DNA from: Pelagibius litoralis
GTDB lineage: Bacteria; Pseudomonadota; Alphaproteobacteria; Kiloniellales; Kiloniellaceae
Reading direction: 5' to 3'
Length of the DNA stretch: 64,000 nt
Assembly: GCF_011683915.1 (NCBI RefSeq)
Contig: NZ_JAAQPH010000001.1
Span: forward strand, 1-64,000
In this document: piece after piece, positions 34,676-43,399 of the stretch
Position numbering within the stretch: position 1 is the first letter of the stretch
Layout: every line of letters starts with the position of its first letter
Position numbers and translations under genes: made by a program
Notes under the pieces: model-generated
Database searches by the model: none
Told to the model about the DNA's origin: nothing
Seen by the model: the letters and a program-made list of their open reading frames with translations, nothing else

Positions 34676-34704
34676 TTGTTATCCGGGCTTTTGCGGCCTA
34701 TAAG
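34676..34704 (+). promoter_or_regulatory. Candidate promoter of the TRAP permease operon
   Basis: TTGTTA (34676-34681) and TATAAG (34699-34704) are separated by exactly 17 bases, 92 bases before the dctQ start. The -35 box is average and the -10 box good. An imperfect inverted repeat (CCGGGCTT.../AAGCCGG) overlaps the -10 region and could be an operator or the end of the parC transcript. Confidence 0.45.
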
Positions 34705-34795
34705 CCGGGGTAATTAAAGAAATAAAGAGTACTGAACAGGGGTTGATGTTGCCCGTTATCCTATCGGGCCATTCCAGGGGGGCTCAGCGGTTCTC

Positions 34796-35341
34796 GTGAA
34801 GGCGCTGGCAGTTTTTGTCAATCTCGTTGATTCCATCAATGAGTATGTCGGTCGGGGCGTCGCCTGGATGACGCTGCTGATGGTCCTTATTACCTTTGCC
34901 GTTGTGATTCTGCGCTACGTCTATGCCGTTGGCTGGGTGTGGCTGCAGGAGTCCTATGTGTGGCTTCATGGCATGGTTTTCATGTTCGGTGCGGGCTACA
35001 CATTGCTTCACAACGGCCATGTGCGCGTCGATATATTCTATCGTCCCAACGATACCCGCTATAAGGCCTGGGTCGATCTGGTCGGATCGCTTCTGCTCAT
35101 CATGCCTTTGATTGTGATCGTTTTTCTTGTGAGCTTCGACTACGTCGCTGCATCTTGGATGCGGTTGGAGGAGTCGAGAGAGGCCGGAGGTCTTCCCGGC
35201 CTTTTTCTGCTGAAAAGTGTGATTCTGGCCTTCTGCGTTTTGACAGGTCTGCAGGGCCTCTCTCTAGCAGGCCGAAGTATCTTGGTTCTGGCAGGTCATC
35301 CAGAGTTCAAGCCCGACGATCAGGAAACGGAGCCTATCTAG
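34796..35341 (+). CDS. dctQ: TRAP transporter small permease (DctQ family)
   Basis: The protein has 181 residues from a GTG start (an AGGGGGG run lies 14 bases upstream). Four membrane segments are seen (~22-42 WMTLLMVLITFAVVILRYVY, ~55-72, ~95-115 LLLIMPLIVIVFLVSFDYVA, ~140-160 LLKSVILAFCVLTGLQGLSL). The WLHGMVFMFGAGYTLLHNGHVRVD segment is typical of the small TRAP subunit. It joins the DctM-type channel encoded 5 bases downstream; together they import organic acids driven by a sodium gradient. Confidence 0.93.
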   Translation: MKALAVFVNLVDSINEYVGRGVAWMTLLMVLITFAVVILRYVYAVGWVWLQESYVWLHGMVFMFGAGYTLLHNGHVRVDIFYRPNDTRYKAWVDLVGSLLLIMPLIVIVFLVSFDYVAASWMRLEESREAGGLPGLFLLKSVILAFCVLTGLQGLSLAGRSILVLAGHPEFKPDDQETEPI

Positions 35342-35345
35342 TCTC

Positions 35346-36923
35346 ATGGATCCTGTACTCCTCGGGGAGATTCTCTCACTTGTTATGTTTGCGACGGCCT
35401 GTGCAGTTCTGCTGCTTGGGTTCCCGGTCGCTTTTACGCTTGCCGGTGTTGCCCTTGCCTTTGCCTTTCTCGGCTTTGGCTTTGGCATTTTCGACATGCG
35501 TCTTCTGGGCGGTCTGGCGTCGCGCTACTTCGGCGTGATGGTGAACGAGCTGCTGGTGGCCGTCCCGCTCTTTGTCTTTATGGGCGTGATGCTGGAGAGA
35601 TCGAAGATCGCCGAGCAACTGCTGGAAACAATGGGACTGATGTTCGGGCGCCTGCGTGGCGGCCTGGGCCTCTCGGTTATTTTTGTGGGCATGCTGCTTG
35701 CGGCTTCGACCGGAATCGTCGGTGCGACCGTTGTCACCATGGGCCTGCTTTCGCTGCCCTCGATGCTGAAGGCCGGTTACGATCCGCGGATCGCGTGTGG
35801 CACTATCTGCGCCTCAGGCACCTTGGGGCAGATTATTCCGCCTTCCATCGTATTGGTGCTTCTTGGCGATATTCTTCAAGGGGCCAATACGGAGGCGCAG
35901 TTGGCGCTGGGCAACTTTGCGCCGGATCCGGTCTCTGTGGTTGATCTCTTTGCCGGCGCCTTTCTTCCGGGAATGATGCTGGTCGGGCTCTATATGCTTT
36001 GGATCCTCTTTTCCGCCTGGAGGCGCCCAGAGGCCTGCCCGCCGCTAACCCGCGCTGAGGGGGACGACGAGGATATCGGTCCCAGAATTCTGCGCGTACT
36101 CATCCCGCCGGCGTCACTCATCGTTCTGGTACTTGGATCGATACTGCTGGGTGTAGCCACGCCGACAGAGGCGGCGGCTATGGGCTGCGTCGGTTCACTT
36201 CTTCTCGGGGGCAGGGCGGTCGTCCGGGAAAAGCCCTGGCCGGTCTATATAGCGGCATTTTGTCTGATAGCACTGGTTCCCCTGGTTACGTCATTTGATC
36301 TGCGAATGCAGCGTGATGTAGTGCCAACTGGCGATCTTGTGGCGGCGATTGCCGCCGGCGCCTGCATCTTTGCACTCTCGTTCGGGTTGGTGATCTCTAT
36401 CGGCCGCGTTCATCGCAGCGGAATCCTGATCGATGTCATGCGGACGACCGTCAAGATCTCCGCGATGGTTTTCGTCATCCTTTTGGGAGCATCCGTATTC
36501 AGTTTGGTTTTCCGTGGACTAGGTGGTGAAGAGATCGTCTCTGACGTCCTGAATGCCATGCCCGGTGGAGCTTTTGGTGCCATGCTGGTCGTGATGGCGC
36601 TCATGTTTGTCATGGGCTTCTTTCTGGATTTCATTGAGATCGTCTTTGTGGTGGTCCCGATCGTCGGGCCTATCCTGCTTACTATGGGCCTCAACCCGGT
36701 CTGGCTGGGTGTTATGATCGCGGTCAATCTGCAGACATCTTTCCTGACACCCCCCTTTGGGTTTGCGCTTTTCTATCTGCGCGGGGTGGCGCCGCCGAGT
36801 ATCACGACAATGGACATCTACCGCGGCGTTCTGCCTTTTGTGGTGATACAGATCTTCGGTCTCGCCCTGATCGCGGCCTTTCCGGCGATGGCGACATGGC
36901 TGCCATCAGTGCTGTTTAGATAA
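35346..36923 (+). CDS. dctM: TRAP transporter large permease (DctM family)
   Basis: The 525-residue protein has about 12-13 membrane segments. Family marks include GFPVAFTLAGVALAFAFLG, LLVAVPLFVFMGVMLERSKI, LAASTGIVGATVVTMGLLSL, CASGTLGQIIPPSIVLVLLG, VATPTEAAAMGCVGSLLLGG and LQTSFLTPPFGFALFYLRGV. It carries the solute and ion path of the transporter. A loop near residues 230-245 (EACPPLTRAEGDDED) is hydrophilic and longer than usual, as in the larger DctM subunits that accompany keto-acid TRAP systems. Transcription ends at the terminator at 36964. Confidence 0.95.
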   Translation: MDPVLLGEILSLVMFATACAVLLLGFPVAFTLAGVALAFAFLGFGFGIFDMRLLGGLASRYFGVMVNELLVAVPLFVFMGVMLERSKIAEQLLETMGLMFGRLRGGLGLSVIFVGMLLAASTGIVGATVVTMGLLSLPSMLKAGYDPRIACGTICASGTLGQIIPPSIVLVLLGDILQGANTEAQLALGNFAPDPVSVVDLFAGAFLPGMMLVGLYMLWILFSAWRRPEACPPLTRAEGDDEDIGPRILRVLIPPASLIVLVLGSILLGVATPTEAAAMGCVGSLLLGGRAVVREKPWPVYIAAFCLIALVPLVTSFDLRMQRDVVPTGDLVAAIAAGACIFALSFGLVISIGRVHRSGILIDVMRTTVKISAMVFVILLGASVFSLVFRGLGGEEIVSDVLNAMPGGAFGAMLVVMALMFVMGFFLDFIEIVFVVVPIVGPILLTMGLNPVWLGVMIAVNLQTSFLTPPFGFALFYLRGVAPPSITTMDIYRGVLPFVVIQIFGLALIAAFPAMATWLPSVLFR

Positions 36924-36963
36924 AAAGCAGGGTTATCATGGCTCGTTACGAATACATAAAGAA

Positions 36964-36997
36964 GAGGCCGGCGGGTTAACCGCCGGCCTCTTTTTTT
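36964..36997 (+). terminator. Rho-independent terminator of the TRAP permease operon
   Basis: A perfect 11-bp stem (GAGGCCGGCGG, 36964-36974, with CCGCCGGCCTC, 36980-36990), a 5-base loop and seven T residues follow dctM by 40 bases. It also separates dctM from the convergent binding-protein gene. Confidence 0.93.
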
Positions 36998-37040
36998 GTG
37001 TCCGGATTTCAGGGCCAACTGTTGGCCCGATCAGAAACCG

Positions 37041-38147
37041 TCAATCAGCCCATTTGAAGGGCAGGCCACGTGCGTTGTAAAAGGCCTGCTCAGAGACCTT
37101 GGCATAGGCGATGGCCTGCTTGCGGAAGGTGACGATTGAATCCATGACTTCCCGGCTCAGGGAATCTGCCGAAGCGAGGTCGCCGATGACCGTGCCGGCG
37201 AGTGTTCCAAGCGCGTTCAGCACGTCGTCAGGGAACTTCTTCAGGATAACCCCGTGTTCACTGACCAGCGTATTGAGCGCCCCGTTGTTCTTGGCGACAA
37301 ACTCATTCAGCACGTAGCTGTTGGCGTAGGCATTCGCTGCGGTAACGACGGCTTTCAGGTCGTCGGACAACGCCTCCCAGGTCTCCAGATTGACGAAGTT
37401 GTCCAGTAGGGTCGCGGGCTCATGCCAGCCGGGATAGTAGTAGAATTTAGCACTCTTATAGAGGCCGAATGCCAGATCGTTGTAAGGTCCGACCCATTCG
37501 GTGGCGTCGATCGCGCCGGATTGCAGTGCGGGCGGGATTTCACCACCAGGCAGGTTCACCACATTGCCGCCTGCAGCCTTCACGACTTCGCCGCCGAGGC
37601 CGGGAATGCGCATTTTGAGGCCCTTATAGTCCTCAAGGGAGTTGATCTCCTTATTGAACCAGCCACCAGCCTGTACGCCGGTGTTGCCTGAAGCGAAGAA
37701 CTTGCAGCCCAGTTCCTTGTAAACCTTGTCGGCGAGTTCCTGACCTCCGCCGAACTGGATCCAGGCATTCTGCTCCTGGGCATTCAGCCCGAAGGGAATG
37801 GAAGCGATAAACTGGGTGGCCGGGATCTTGCCCTTCCAATAATAGGGTGCCCCATGGCCCATCTCGATGGTCCCGCTGGCAACCGCGTCCATGGTCTCAA
37901 AGGGGGGAACGATCTCACCACCGCCGAATACCTCGACTGTCAGCTTGCCACCTGAAGCGCGGCTGATGAATTCGGCCAGCTTGTTGGCGCCAGTGCCAAG
38001 TCCGGGAAAATTCTTCGGCCACGTCGTTTGCATACGCCACTTCATCAGGCCTTGCGAAATCGCCGGTGCTGGAAGGCTTGAAGCGGTTACCGCACCCGTG
38101 GCGGCAGCAACGGTCGCGGCCCTTTTTATGAATTGACGACGTTTCAT
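37041..38147 (-). CDS. dctP: TRAP transporter substrate-binding protein (DctP family, TakP-like), Tat-exported
   Basis: The protein has 368 residues from the ATG at 38147 (AAGGAA site). A twin-arginine signal RRQFIKRAATVAAATGAV precedes the mature start at about residue 32. The ligand-site pattern ATEWVGPYNDLAFGLYKSA and YYYPGWHEPATLLDNFVN is the one of TakP-type proteins that bind 2-oxo acids with a cation, and MRIPGLGGEVVKAAGG is also characteristic. It delivers the solute to the DctQM permease. Unusually for TRAP operons, this gene is on the opposite strand and converges on dctM, so the two parts must be separately expressed. Confidence 0.93.
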   Translation of the reverse strand: MKRRQFIKRAATVAAATGAVTASSLPAPAISQGLMKWRMQTTWPKNFPGLGTGANKLAEFISRASGGKLTVEVFGGGEIVPPFETMDAVASGTIEMGHGAPYYWKGKIPATQFIASIPFGLNAQEQNAWIQFGGGQELADKVYKELGCKFFASGNTGVQAGGWFNKEINSLEDYKGLKMRIPGLGGEVVKAAGGNVVNLPGGEIPPALQSGAIDATEWVGPYNDLAFGLYKSAKFYYYPGWHEPATLLDNFVNLETWEALSDDLKAVVTAANAYANSYVLNEFVAKNNGALNTLVSEHGVILKKFPDDVLNALGTLAGTVIGDLASADSLSREVMDSIVTFRKQAIAYAKVSEQAFYNARGLPFKWAD

Positions 38148-38368
38148 TTCCTTACTCCCCCAAGTAGAAGACATGGTCCGTAGCGTAGCTTTGATATCAC
38201 GCTTCCAGGACCCAAAAGCGACACCCTGCCCCTAACCCAGAAAGAGGGACAAGGCAACAAACTGTAAAGCCCTGCGACAATAAGTGCCTGTGCAGGCCTG
38301 CGCAACCAGGGCGTCCATTCCCGCACCGGAATATGTGTTGCCCGTTGTCGGCACAATGGAAAACGAAC

Positions 38369-39127
38369 TCATTCGACGATCAATTCCCAGCCGTGAGTAC
38401 CAAGGCCCTCAAGCGGACGAAACCGGGTCTTGTAGGCCATTTTGCGGCTTTGGTTGATCCAGTATCCCAGATAAACATGCGGTTTCGAGCGCCTGCCGGC
38501 TTCGTCGATAAGCCAGAGAACGACATAGGTCCCTAAAGAACGGCCAGACTCCCCTGGCTCGAAGAAGCTGTACACGGCAGAAGGACCGTCACGTAACCAG
38601 TCCAGCAGGCAGACCGCTATCAAACGTCCTGATGCGTCACGGAATTCAGCCAGTAGCGTGTCTACGTCGCTCGACTCGACCATAGATTGATATTCCTGCA
38701 GGCTCATCCCCGCCATCTCACCATCGCCGTGTCGTGATGCGATGTAGCGGCGGAATAAGTCGAACTGCTCCTGGTTTGCCTTGGCGGCAACCAATTCGAC
38801 GGAAAGGTCCGCATTTGCCCGCGCAATGCGTCGCAGTGATTTTCCTGGTTTAAATTCGGAAACCACCACGCGCACCGGTACACAAGCGTTACAGTCCGCG
38901 CATGCCGGCCGGTAGGCAAAACGGTGGCTACGCCTGAAACCCGCAGGGGCAAGGTGATCGTAACCCGACCGGGCTTGTGGGCCGTGTATCTCCGTCAGCA
39001 GCTTGCGCTCCAAGCGATTTGGCAGGTAGGGGCAGGGGGTCGGCTCCAGGACATAGAAGTGCTGGAGAGGACCAAAGCTTTCTTGCTCTCTCGAGAACGA
39101 AGCGCGTGTTGAACGGTCTTGCTCCAT
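38369..39127 (-). CDS. bpt: Aspartate/glutamate leucyltransferase (Bpt-type, N-degron pathway)
   Basis: The protein has 252 residues from the ATG at 39127 (a TTG at 39139 also fits). It carries the ATE-family N-terminal domain with ACADCNACVPVRV, preceded by GFRRSHRFAYRP. The C-terminal GNAT-like domain has AVYSFFEPGESGRSLGTYV, VYLGYWINQSRKMAYK and RFRPLEGLG. It transfers leucine from Leu-tRNA to N-terminal Asp or Glu, marking proteins for ClpS/ClpAP. Not obviously in an operon. Confidence 0.93.
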   Translation of the reverse strand: MEQDRSTRASFSREQESFGPLQHFYVLEPTPCPYLPNRLERKLLTEIHGPQARSGYDHLAPAGFRRSHRFAYRPACADCNACVPVRVVVSEFKPGKSLRRIARANADLSVELVAAKANQEQFDLFRRYIASRHGDGEMAGMSLQEYQSMVESSDVDTLLAEFRDASGRLIAVCLLDWLRDGPSAVYSFFEPGESGRSLGTYVVLWLIDEAGRRSKPHVYLGYWINQSRKMAYKTRFRPLEGLGTHGWELIVE

Positions 39128-39240
39128 ATCTTCAATCAATCGGCTCTTGGCTCGGCAGCTTCACAATGCCGGGTCCGCTATAGTATTTCAGTCTGGCGCA
39201 GATATCTGCCGCTTTTGGCCACTCTTCGTCAGTCCTCATG

Positions 39241-40218
39241 CTACTGCGCCGCGTCGCTCTCCAGGAATGGTGGATCCCCGAAATAAGCGGTTCCAAGCTC
39301 GGAGTGGATGTTGATCAACTTTATCTGAATCCAATCGATGAACTCGTGGAGGCCTTTATTGACGACTTCCTGTACCGTCATATCATCCAACACAGCACAG
39401 AGCTCGTCCAGTTCCTCCAGCGCGCGGCCACCCCCTCTCAGCCGGTATGTGGAGCGTAACTCTGTAAGGCGATCATCGATTTCGCGAATGCAGGCCTTAA
39501 CAGAGCGCGGAAACTGCGAATGAAACAGCAGAAAGCCGGCCACCTCGGTCTGACTGAGGCCACTTGGATAGACCCGACGGAAGGCGTGATAGCCTGCTGC
39601 AGAGCGCAACACGGCGTTCCACTGACTGACGTCAAAGGGCGATCCGACGGTTTCGTCGTTTGGCAGGAGCAGGTGATATTTAACATCCAGCAATCGGGTC
39701 GTCTGGTCGGCGCGTTCTATGCATCGCCCGATCTGATAAAAGAACCAACCTTCATCTCGGTAGAAAGTACCCTCCGTGATCCCTGTGTGGGTTTGGCAGG
39801 TTTCCTTGACGGTGTTACAGAATCGAGCCAGACGGGGCTCAGTCAATTCCTCGCGTTTGAGACTCTTCAAAGTATTTGAGAAGATGTTGAGTTGAATCCA
39901 CATCTCCGTGGAGATGAGCGGCCGCAAGGTCCGCGCGTTGGCGCGTGCTGCATTGACTACGGAGATGATCGAAGTCGGGTTGGTTTGATCGAGTGTGTAA
40001 AAGTACAACACACTATCCGCGTCGGCTCTCTCGTTGTTCTTGAAGAACCGCTCTTCGTCTCTGTAGAGCTGAAGAATCGATTGCCAGTTCTGCCAGCCTC
40101 TGGAATCTCGGCTGAACGTCTCATTGACGTCCAAGACGCGCGCCAGGTTCTCGGCTCTTTCTATGTAGCGTGCCATCCAATAGATGGCCTCGGCGTAGCG
40201 GGAGAGCAGTCTACTCAA
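39241..40218 (-). CDS. Alpha-E domain protein
   Basis: The 325-residue all-helical protein begins LLSRYAEAIYWMARYIERAE, the DUF403/alpha-E signature. Further marks are WFFYQIGRCIERADQTTRLLDVKYH and SEVAGFLLF-like helices. The start is a TTG at 40218, inside the last 8 bases of the ATP-grasp gene upstream, so the pair is coupled. These two families are nearly always found together and are thought to form or modify a peptide. The usual transglutaminase-like and Anbu-proteasome partners are not adjacent here. The biochemical role is unknown. Confidence 0.9.
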   Translation of the reverse strand: MSRLLSRYAEAIYWMARYIERAENLARVLDVNETFSRDSRGWQNWQSILQLYRDEERFFKNNERADADSVLYFYTLDQTNPTSIISVVNAARANARTLRPLISTEMWIQLNIFSNTLKSLKREELTEPRLARFCNTVKETCQTHTGITEGTFYRDEGWFFYQIGRCIERADQTTRLLDVKYHLLLPNDETVGSPFDVSQWNAVLRSAAGYHAFRRVYPSGLSQTEVAGFLLFHSQFPRSVKACIREIDDRLTELRSTYRLRGGGRALEELDELCAVLDDMTVQEVVNKGLHEFIDWIQIKLINIHSELGTAYFGDPPFLESDAAQ

Positions 40219-41668
40219 GGACCCAGGTATCCTTAGAGCCCCCGCCTTGGGAGGAATTGACGATGATCGAACCCTTTGTCAGGGCCACGCGCGATAGACC
40301 ACCGGGAAGAACCCAGGTGGACCTCCCGGTGACGGCGAAAGGCCGAAGGTCGACATGCCGTGCCCCTACACCGTCGTCGGTCAAGGTCGGGCAGACTGAA
40401 AGATTGACCATCGGCTGGGCAATGTAGTTACCCGGGTCGGCCAGAATTTCGGCCCTGCACTTTTCCAGTTCTTCCCGGCTGGCCCGCGGACCGATGGTGA
40501 TCCCGTAGCCGCCGGCTTCGCCGACGGGCTTTACCACGAGGCTTGCCAGGTTATCGAGCGTGTAGGCAAGGCCTTCGGCTTCTCGACAAATGTGTGTTTC
40601 AACGTTGGAGAGGATTGCTTCTTCATCAAGGTAGTAGCGGATGAGCCGCGGCATATAGGCGTAGACGGCTTTATCGTCGGCCACGCCGGTACCGACTGCA
40701 TTTGCCAGCGCAACATTTCCCTTTCGATAGGCCGCCATCAACCCCTTCGCACCAAGTACGCTCTCCGGATTGAAGACGTCCGGATCAAGAAAGTCGTCGC
40801 CGATCCGGCGATAGATGACATGCACCGGGTGCAGACCGTCGATACTTTTCATGAAGACACGATCGTTCTCGACGACCAGGTCGCTGCCCTCGACGAGTGG
40901 AACCCCCATCTCACGCGCCAGAAAGATATGCTCGAAGTACGCGGAGTTGTAGGTGCCAGGTGAAAGTAGGACGACCTGGGGCGACGGGATGCCTTGTGGG
41001 GCAACGTCGACCAATGCTTCATGCAGTTTCTGGCCATAATTTGAGACCGGGCGAATACCGATGTTGGCCATCAGGTCGGGAAAGCTGCGCTGCATAAGGT
41101 GGCGGTTCTCGACGACGTAGGATACTCCTGACGGGCATCGTGCGTTGTCCTCCAGGACAACGAAGTGGCCATCGTCACCTCTGACCAGATCGGTGCCGTT
41201 GATGTGCACATAAGTACCGTTGGGAACATCTACTCCGCACATCTCCGAACAGTAGTTCGCATTGCCTTCGACAAGGTCGCGCGGAATGACACCGTCCTTC
41301 AGGACCTTTTGGTCATGATAGATGTCCCAGAGGAAGAGGTTCAGGGCACGAACCCTCTGGGTAACGCCAGCTTCTATGGTATTCCAGTCCTCTGAGGAGA
41401 TGACCCTTGGGATTACATCAAAAGGAAGAATTCGGTCGATGGCGTCCTTTTGCGTATAGACGGTAAAGGTGATCCCGAAACTGTAGAGTTCCAGCTCTGC
41501 GTCGCGGGCCCGACCGCGCAGGTCACCCAAATCGAGAGCACTCAAACGATCCTGTATGCGCAGAGTGTGCTCCGCCGGCGCATGCTGGCCTCCCAGCATC
41601 TCGCAGAAGAAGCCCTCAGAATGATAGGCGGACAAAGGGCCAGAGGCCGCCGCGCCTGTGGTTTCCAA
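40211..41668 (-). CDS. Circularly permuted ATP-grasp protein (DUF404/407 type)
   Basis: The protein has 485 residues from a TTG start preceded by GGGAG at a 6-base spacing; an in-frame TAG lies immediately before the TTG and the first ATG (41599) would cut off conserved residues. Motifs of the family are present: DIYHDQKVLKDGVIPRDLV, GTYVHINGTDLVRGDDGHFV, LEDNARCPSGVSYVVENR, YIAQPMVNLSVCPTL and HVDLRPFAV. ATP-grasp enzymes ligate carboxylates to amines; the substrate of this group is not known. It is coupled with the alpha-E gene. Confidence 0.93.
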   Translation of the reverse strand: METTGAAASGPLSAYHSEGFFCEMLGGQHAPAEHTLRIQDRLSALDLGDLRGRARDAELELYSFGITFTVYTQKDAIDRILPFDVIPRVISSEDWNTIEAGVTQRVRALNLFLWDIYHDQKVLKDGVIPRDLVEGNANYCSEMCGVDVPNGTYVHINGTDLVRGDDGHFVVLEDNARCPSGVSYVVENRHLMQRSFPDLMANIGIRPVSNYGQKLHEALVDVAPQGIPSPQVVLLSPGTYNSAYFEHIFLAREMGVPLVEGSDLVVENDRVFMKSIDGLHPVHVIYRRIGDDFLDPDVFNPESVLGAKGLMAAYRKGNVALANAVGTGVADDKAVYAYMPRLIRYYLDEEAILSNVETHICREAEGLAYTLDNLASLVVKPVGEAGGYGITIGPRASREELEKCRAEILADPGNYIAQPMVNLSVCPTLTDDGVGARHVDLRPFAVTGRSTWVLPGGLSRVALTKGSIIVNSSQGGGSKDTWVLE

Positions 41669-41835
41669 ACTACTGCTCCCTGCTGTTCTCCAGGCCCGTC
41701 CCCAAAACGCGCCCTGCCGGAATACACCGGATCGTTGTGTTGATGGAATTATTGCAGGGATTGCCTAGGCGAAGCCAGCATTCTGTGCCGATATCTGGCT
41801 TGGGTGTTCGAATTCGAATGTGCAGGGCCGAGCAA

Positions 41836-42309
41836 TCACCCGGGTGAACGGACAACCAGCGTGTTCGCCAGAATGTCGTGCAGGGTCCGGCCCCGCTCGT
41901 TGAAAAGGGCCATCAGCAAGACCAGCCAGGCGGTCAGGCTGACCGAGACATAGAACAGGATCGTGACGATGACGGCCTGAAGAAGGCTGAGACGCTGACC
42001 ATCCCAGCTTCGCGCTTCCACGCCGAACAGGCGCATTCCGGGGGTCGCCCCGCGACCGGCCAGGAAAAGGCTGTGATAGGTGAGGGGCCAGAGGGCCAGG
42101 ATGAGCGCAGCAACGGGGCTGAGCAAGCCCAGTGTCAGGAGGCCCATGATCGCCAGGACAACGCCAAGGCAGAGGCCGATTATGGCAATGATTGTGACGT
42201 CAACCAGATAGGCAAGACAGCGTCGGGGTAGCAGACCGGTATAGAGTCCCGGAATGGTCGAAAAGGGCGGTGGTGTCCCGACCCAAGGCGGCTCTGGCAG
42301 ACTGCGCAT
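41836..42309 (-). CDS. RDD family membrane protein
   Basis: The 157-residue protein has the Arg and Asp residues that name the family in LLPRRCLAYLVDVTIIAIIG and the second pair in GMRLFGVEARSWDGQRLS. Membrane segments are seen at ~35-55, ~60-80 and ~115-138. The function of RDD proteins is uncertain; some move ions. It lies 66 bases beyond motB on the same strand and may be a read-through partner. Confidence 0.85.
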   Translation of the reverse strand: MRSLPEPPWVGTPPPFSTIPGLYTGLLPRRCLAYLVDVTIIAIIGLCLGVVLAIMGLLTLGLLSPVAALILALWPLTYHSLFLAGRGATPGMRLFGVEARSWDGQRLSLLQAVIVTILFYVSVSLTAWLVLLMALFNERGRTLHDILANTLVVRSPG

Positions 42310-42375
42310 GGGGTGAATCTAGGGATGCCGACAGGACGCCGCAAGTCCGCAGCCGTTCTTGGTCCGATCGTTCGG

Positions 42376-43380
42376 TCAGCCGTCCGACTCGTAGACCGGC
42401 TCGTTGCCAACGGGTGCCTGACGCAGAAGAACGATGGAGATCCGTCGGTTGCGCGGCGAGAACGGATCTTCCTTTATGAAATGCTCCTGATCGGCGCGCC
42501 CTACGACCGACGCAATTCGACTTGCGGGCAGGCCGGCGGCGATCAACGCGCGCCGGCTTGAGTTTGCGCGGTCAGTTGACAGTTCCCAGTTCGAATAGCC
42601 GTTGTCTGATGAATAGGGGGTGGCGTCGGTGTGGCCCTTGATGGCAACCGGGTTGTCCAGCTGATCGATGGCATTGGTGACCAATGCCAGGAGGCGTTGC
42701 GTGTGCGGATACATCGATGCCGAGCCGGAAGCGAACATCGATTTGCCTTCCTGATCGATGATCTGAATTCGCAGCCCTTCGGGGGTCTGATCGACGACGA
42801 GATTTTTGGCAAAGTCAGCGAGGTCAGGGACCGCGGCGATTGCCTGCTGCAGCTCGGCCTCGGCCGCATCAAAGCGCTCCTGCTCCAGTTCCTGGGCAAG
42901 GCGATCGACCTCAGTCGGATCTACCGACTGAGGGCTGCCGCCCGGATTCTCCGCCATGTTCTGGCGCTGACCCGGCTTGCTTCCTTCGGTCGGGTCTTCG
43001 ACCGGATCTTTGCTGTCGTCATCCTTTTCCTGGCTTGCGCCCGGAAGCGACACCGTGACCCCGACCGGCGAGGTATCGTTGGACAGCGAACCTTCCGAGG
43101 TCATCGTCTGGCCACCCAAGACACCGTTGGAGCCGCTTGTGCTTTGGGAAACGCTCTCAGGAGCGAAGGCCGTCACCGGTGTGAAGTATTCGGCGATACC
43201 GCGTTTCTGTTCCTCTGTCGTGGCGTTCAGCAGCCAAAGCAGCAGGAAGAAGGCCATCATGGCCGTAACGAAGTCAGCGTAGGCAACCTTCCAGGCGCCG
43301 CCGTGGTGACCACCGCCGCCCTTCTTGACCTTCTTGATAATGATAATCGGGCGTTCGGCGTCGTTCGCTCCCGCTGCCAT
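42376..43380 (-). CDS. motB: Flagellar motor stator protein MotB
   Basis: The 334-residue protein has the basic start and glycine run, then one membrane segment VAYADFVTAMMAFFLLLWLL with the proton-channel Asp36. A Ser/Thr/Pro-rich periplasmic linker (~75-150) precedes the OmpA-like peptidoglycan-binding domain (~190-320) with VAIKGHTDATPYS and NWELSTDRANSSRRALIAAG. It anchors the stator to the wall. It starts 19 bases after motA. Confidence 0.95.
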   Translation of the reverse strand: MAAGANDAERPIIIIKKVKKGGGGHHGGAWKVAYADFVTAMMAFFLLLWLLNATTEEQKRGIAEYFTPVTAFAPESVSQSTSGSNGVLGGQTMTSEGSLSNDTSPVGVTVSLPGASQEKDDDSKDPVEDPTEGSKPGQRQNMAENPGGSPQSVDPTEVDRLAQELEQERFDAAEAELQQAIAAVPDLADFAKNLVVDQTPEGLRIQIIDQEGKSMFASGSASMYPHTQRLLALVTNAIDQLDNPVAIKGHTDATPYSSDNGYSNWELSTDRANSSRRALIAAGLPASRIASVVGRADQEHFIKEDPFSPRNRRISIVLLRQAPVGNEPVYESDG

Positions 43381-43399
43381 ATCGGACTACCCCGCGCCC

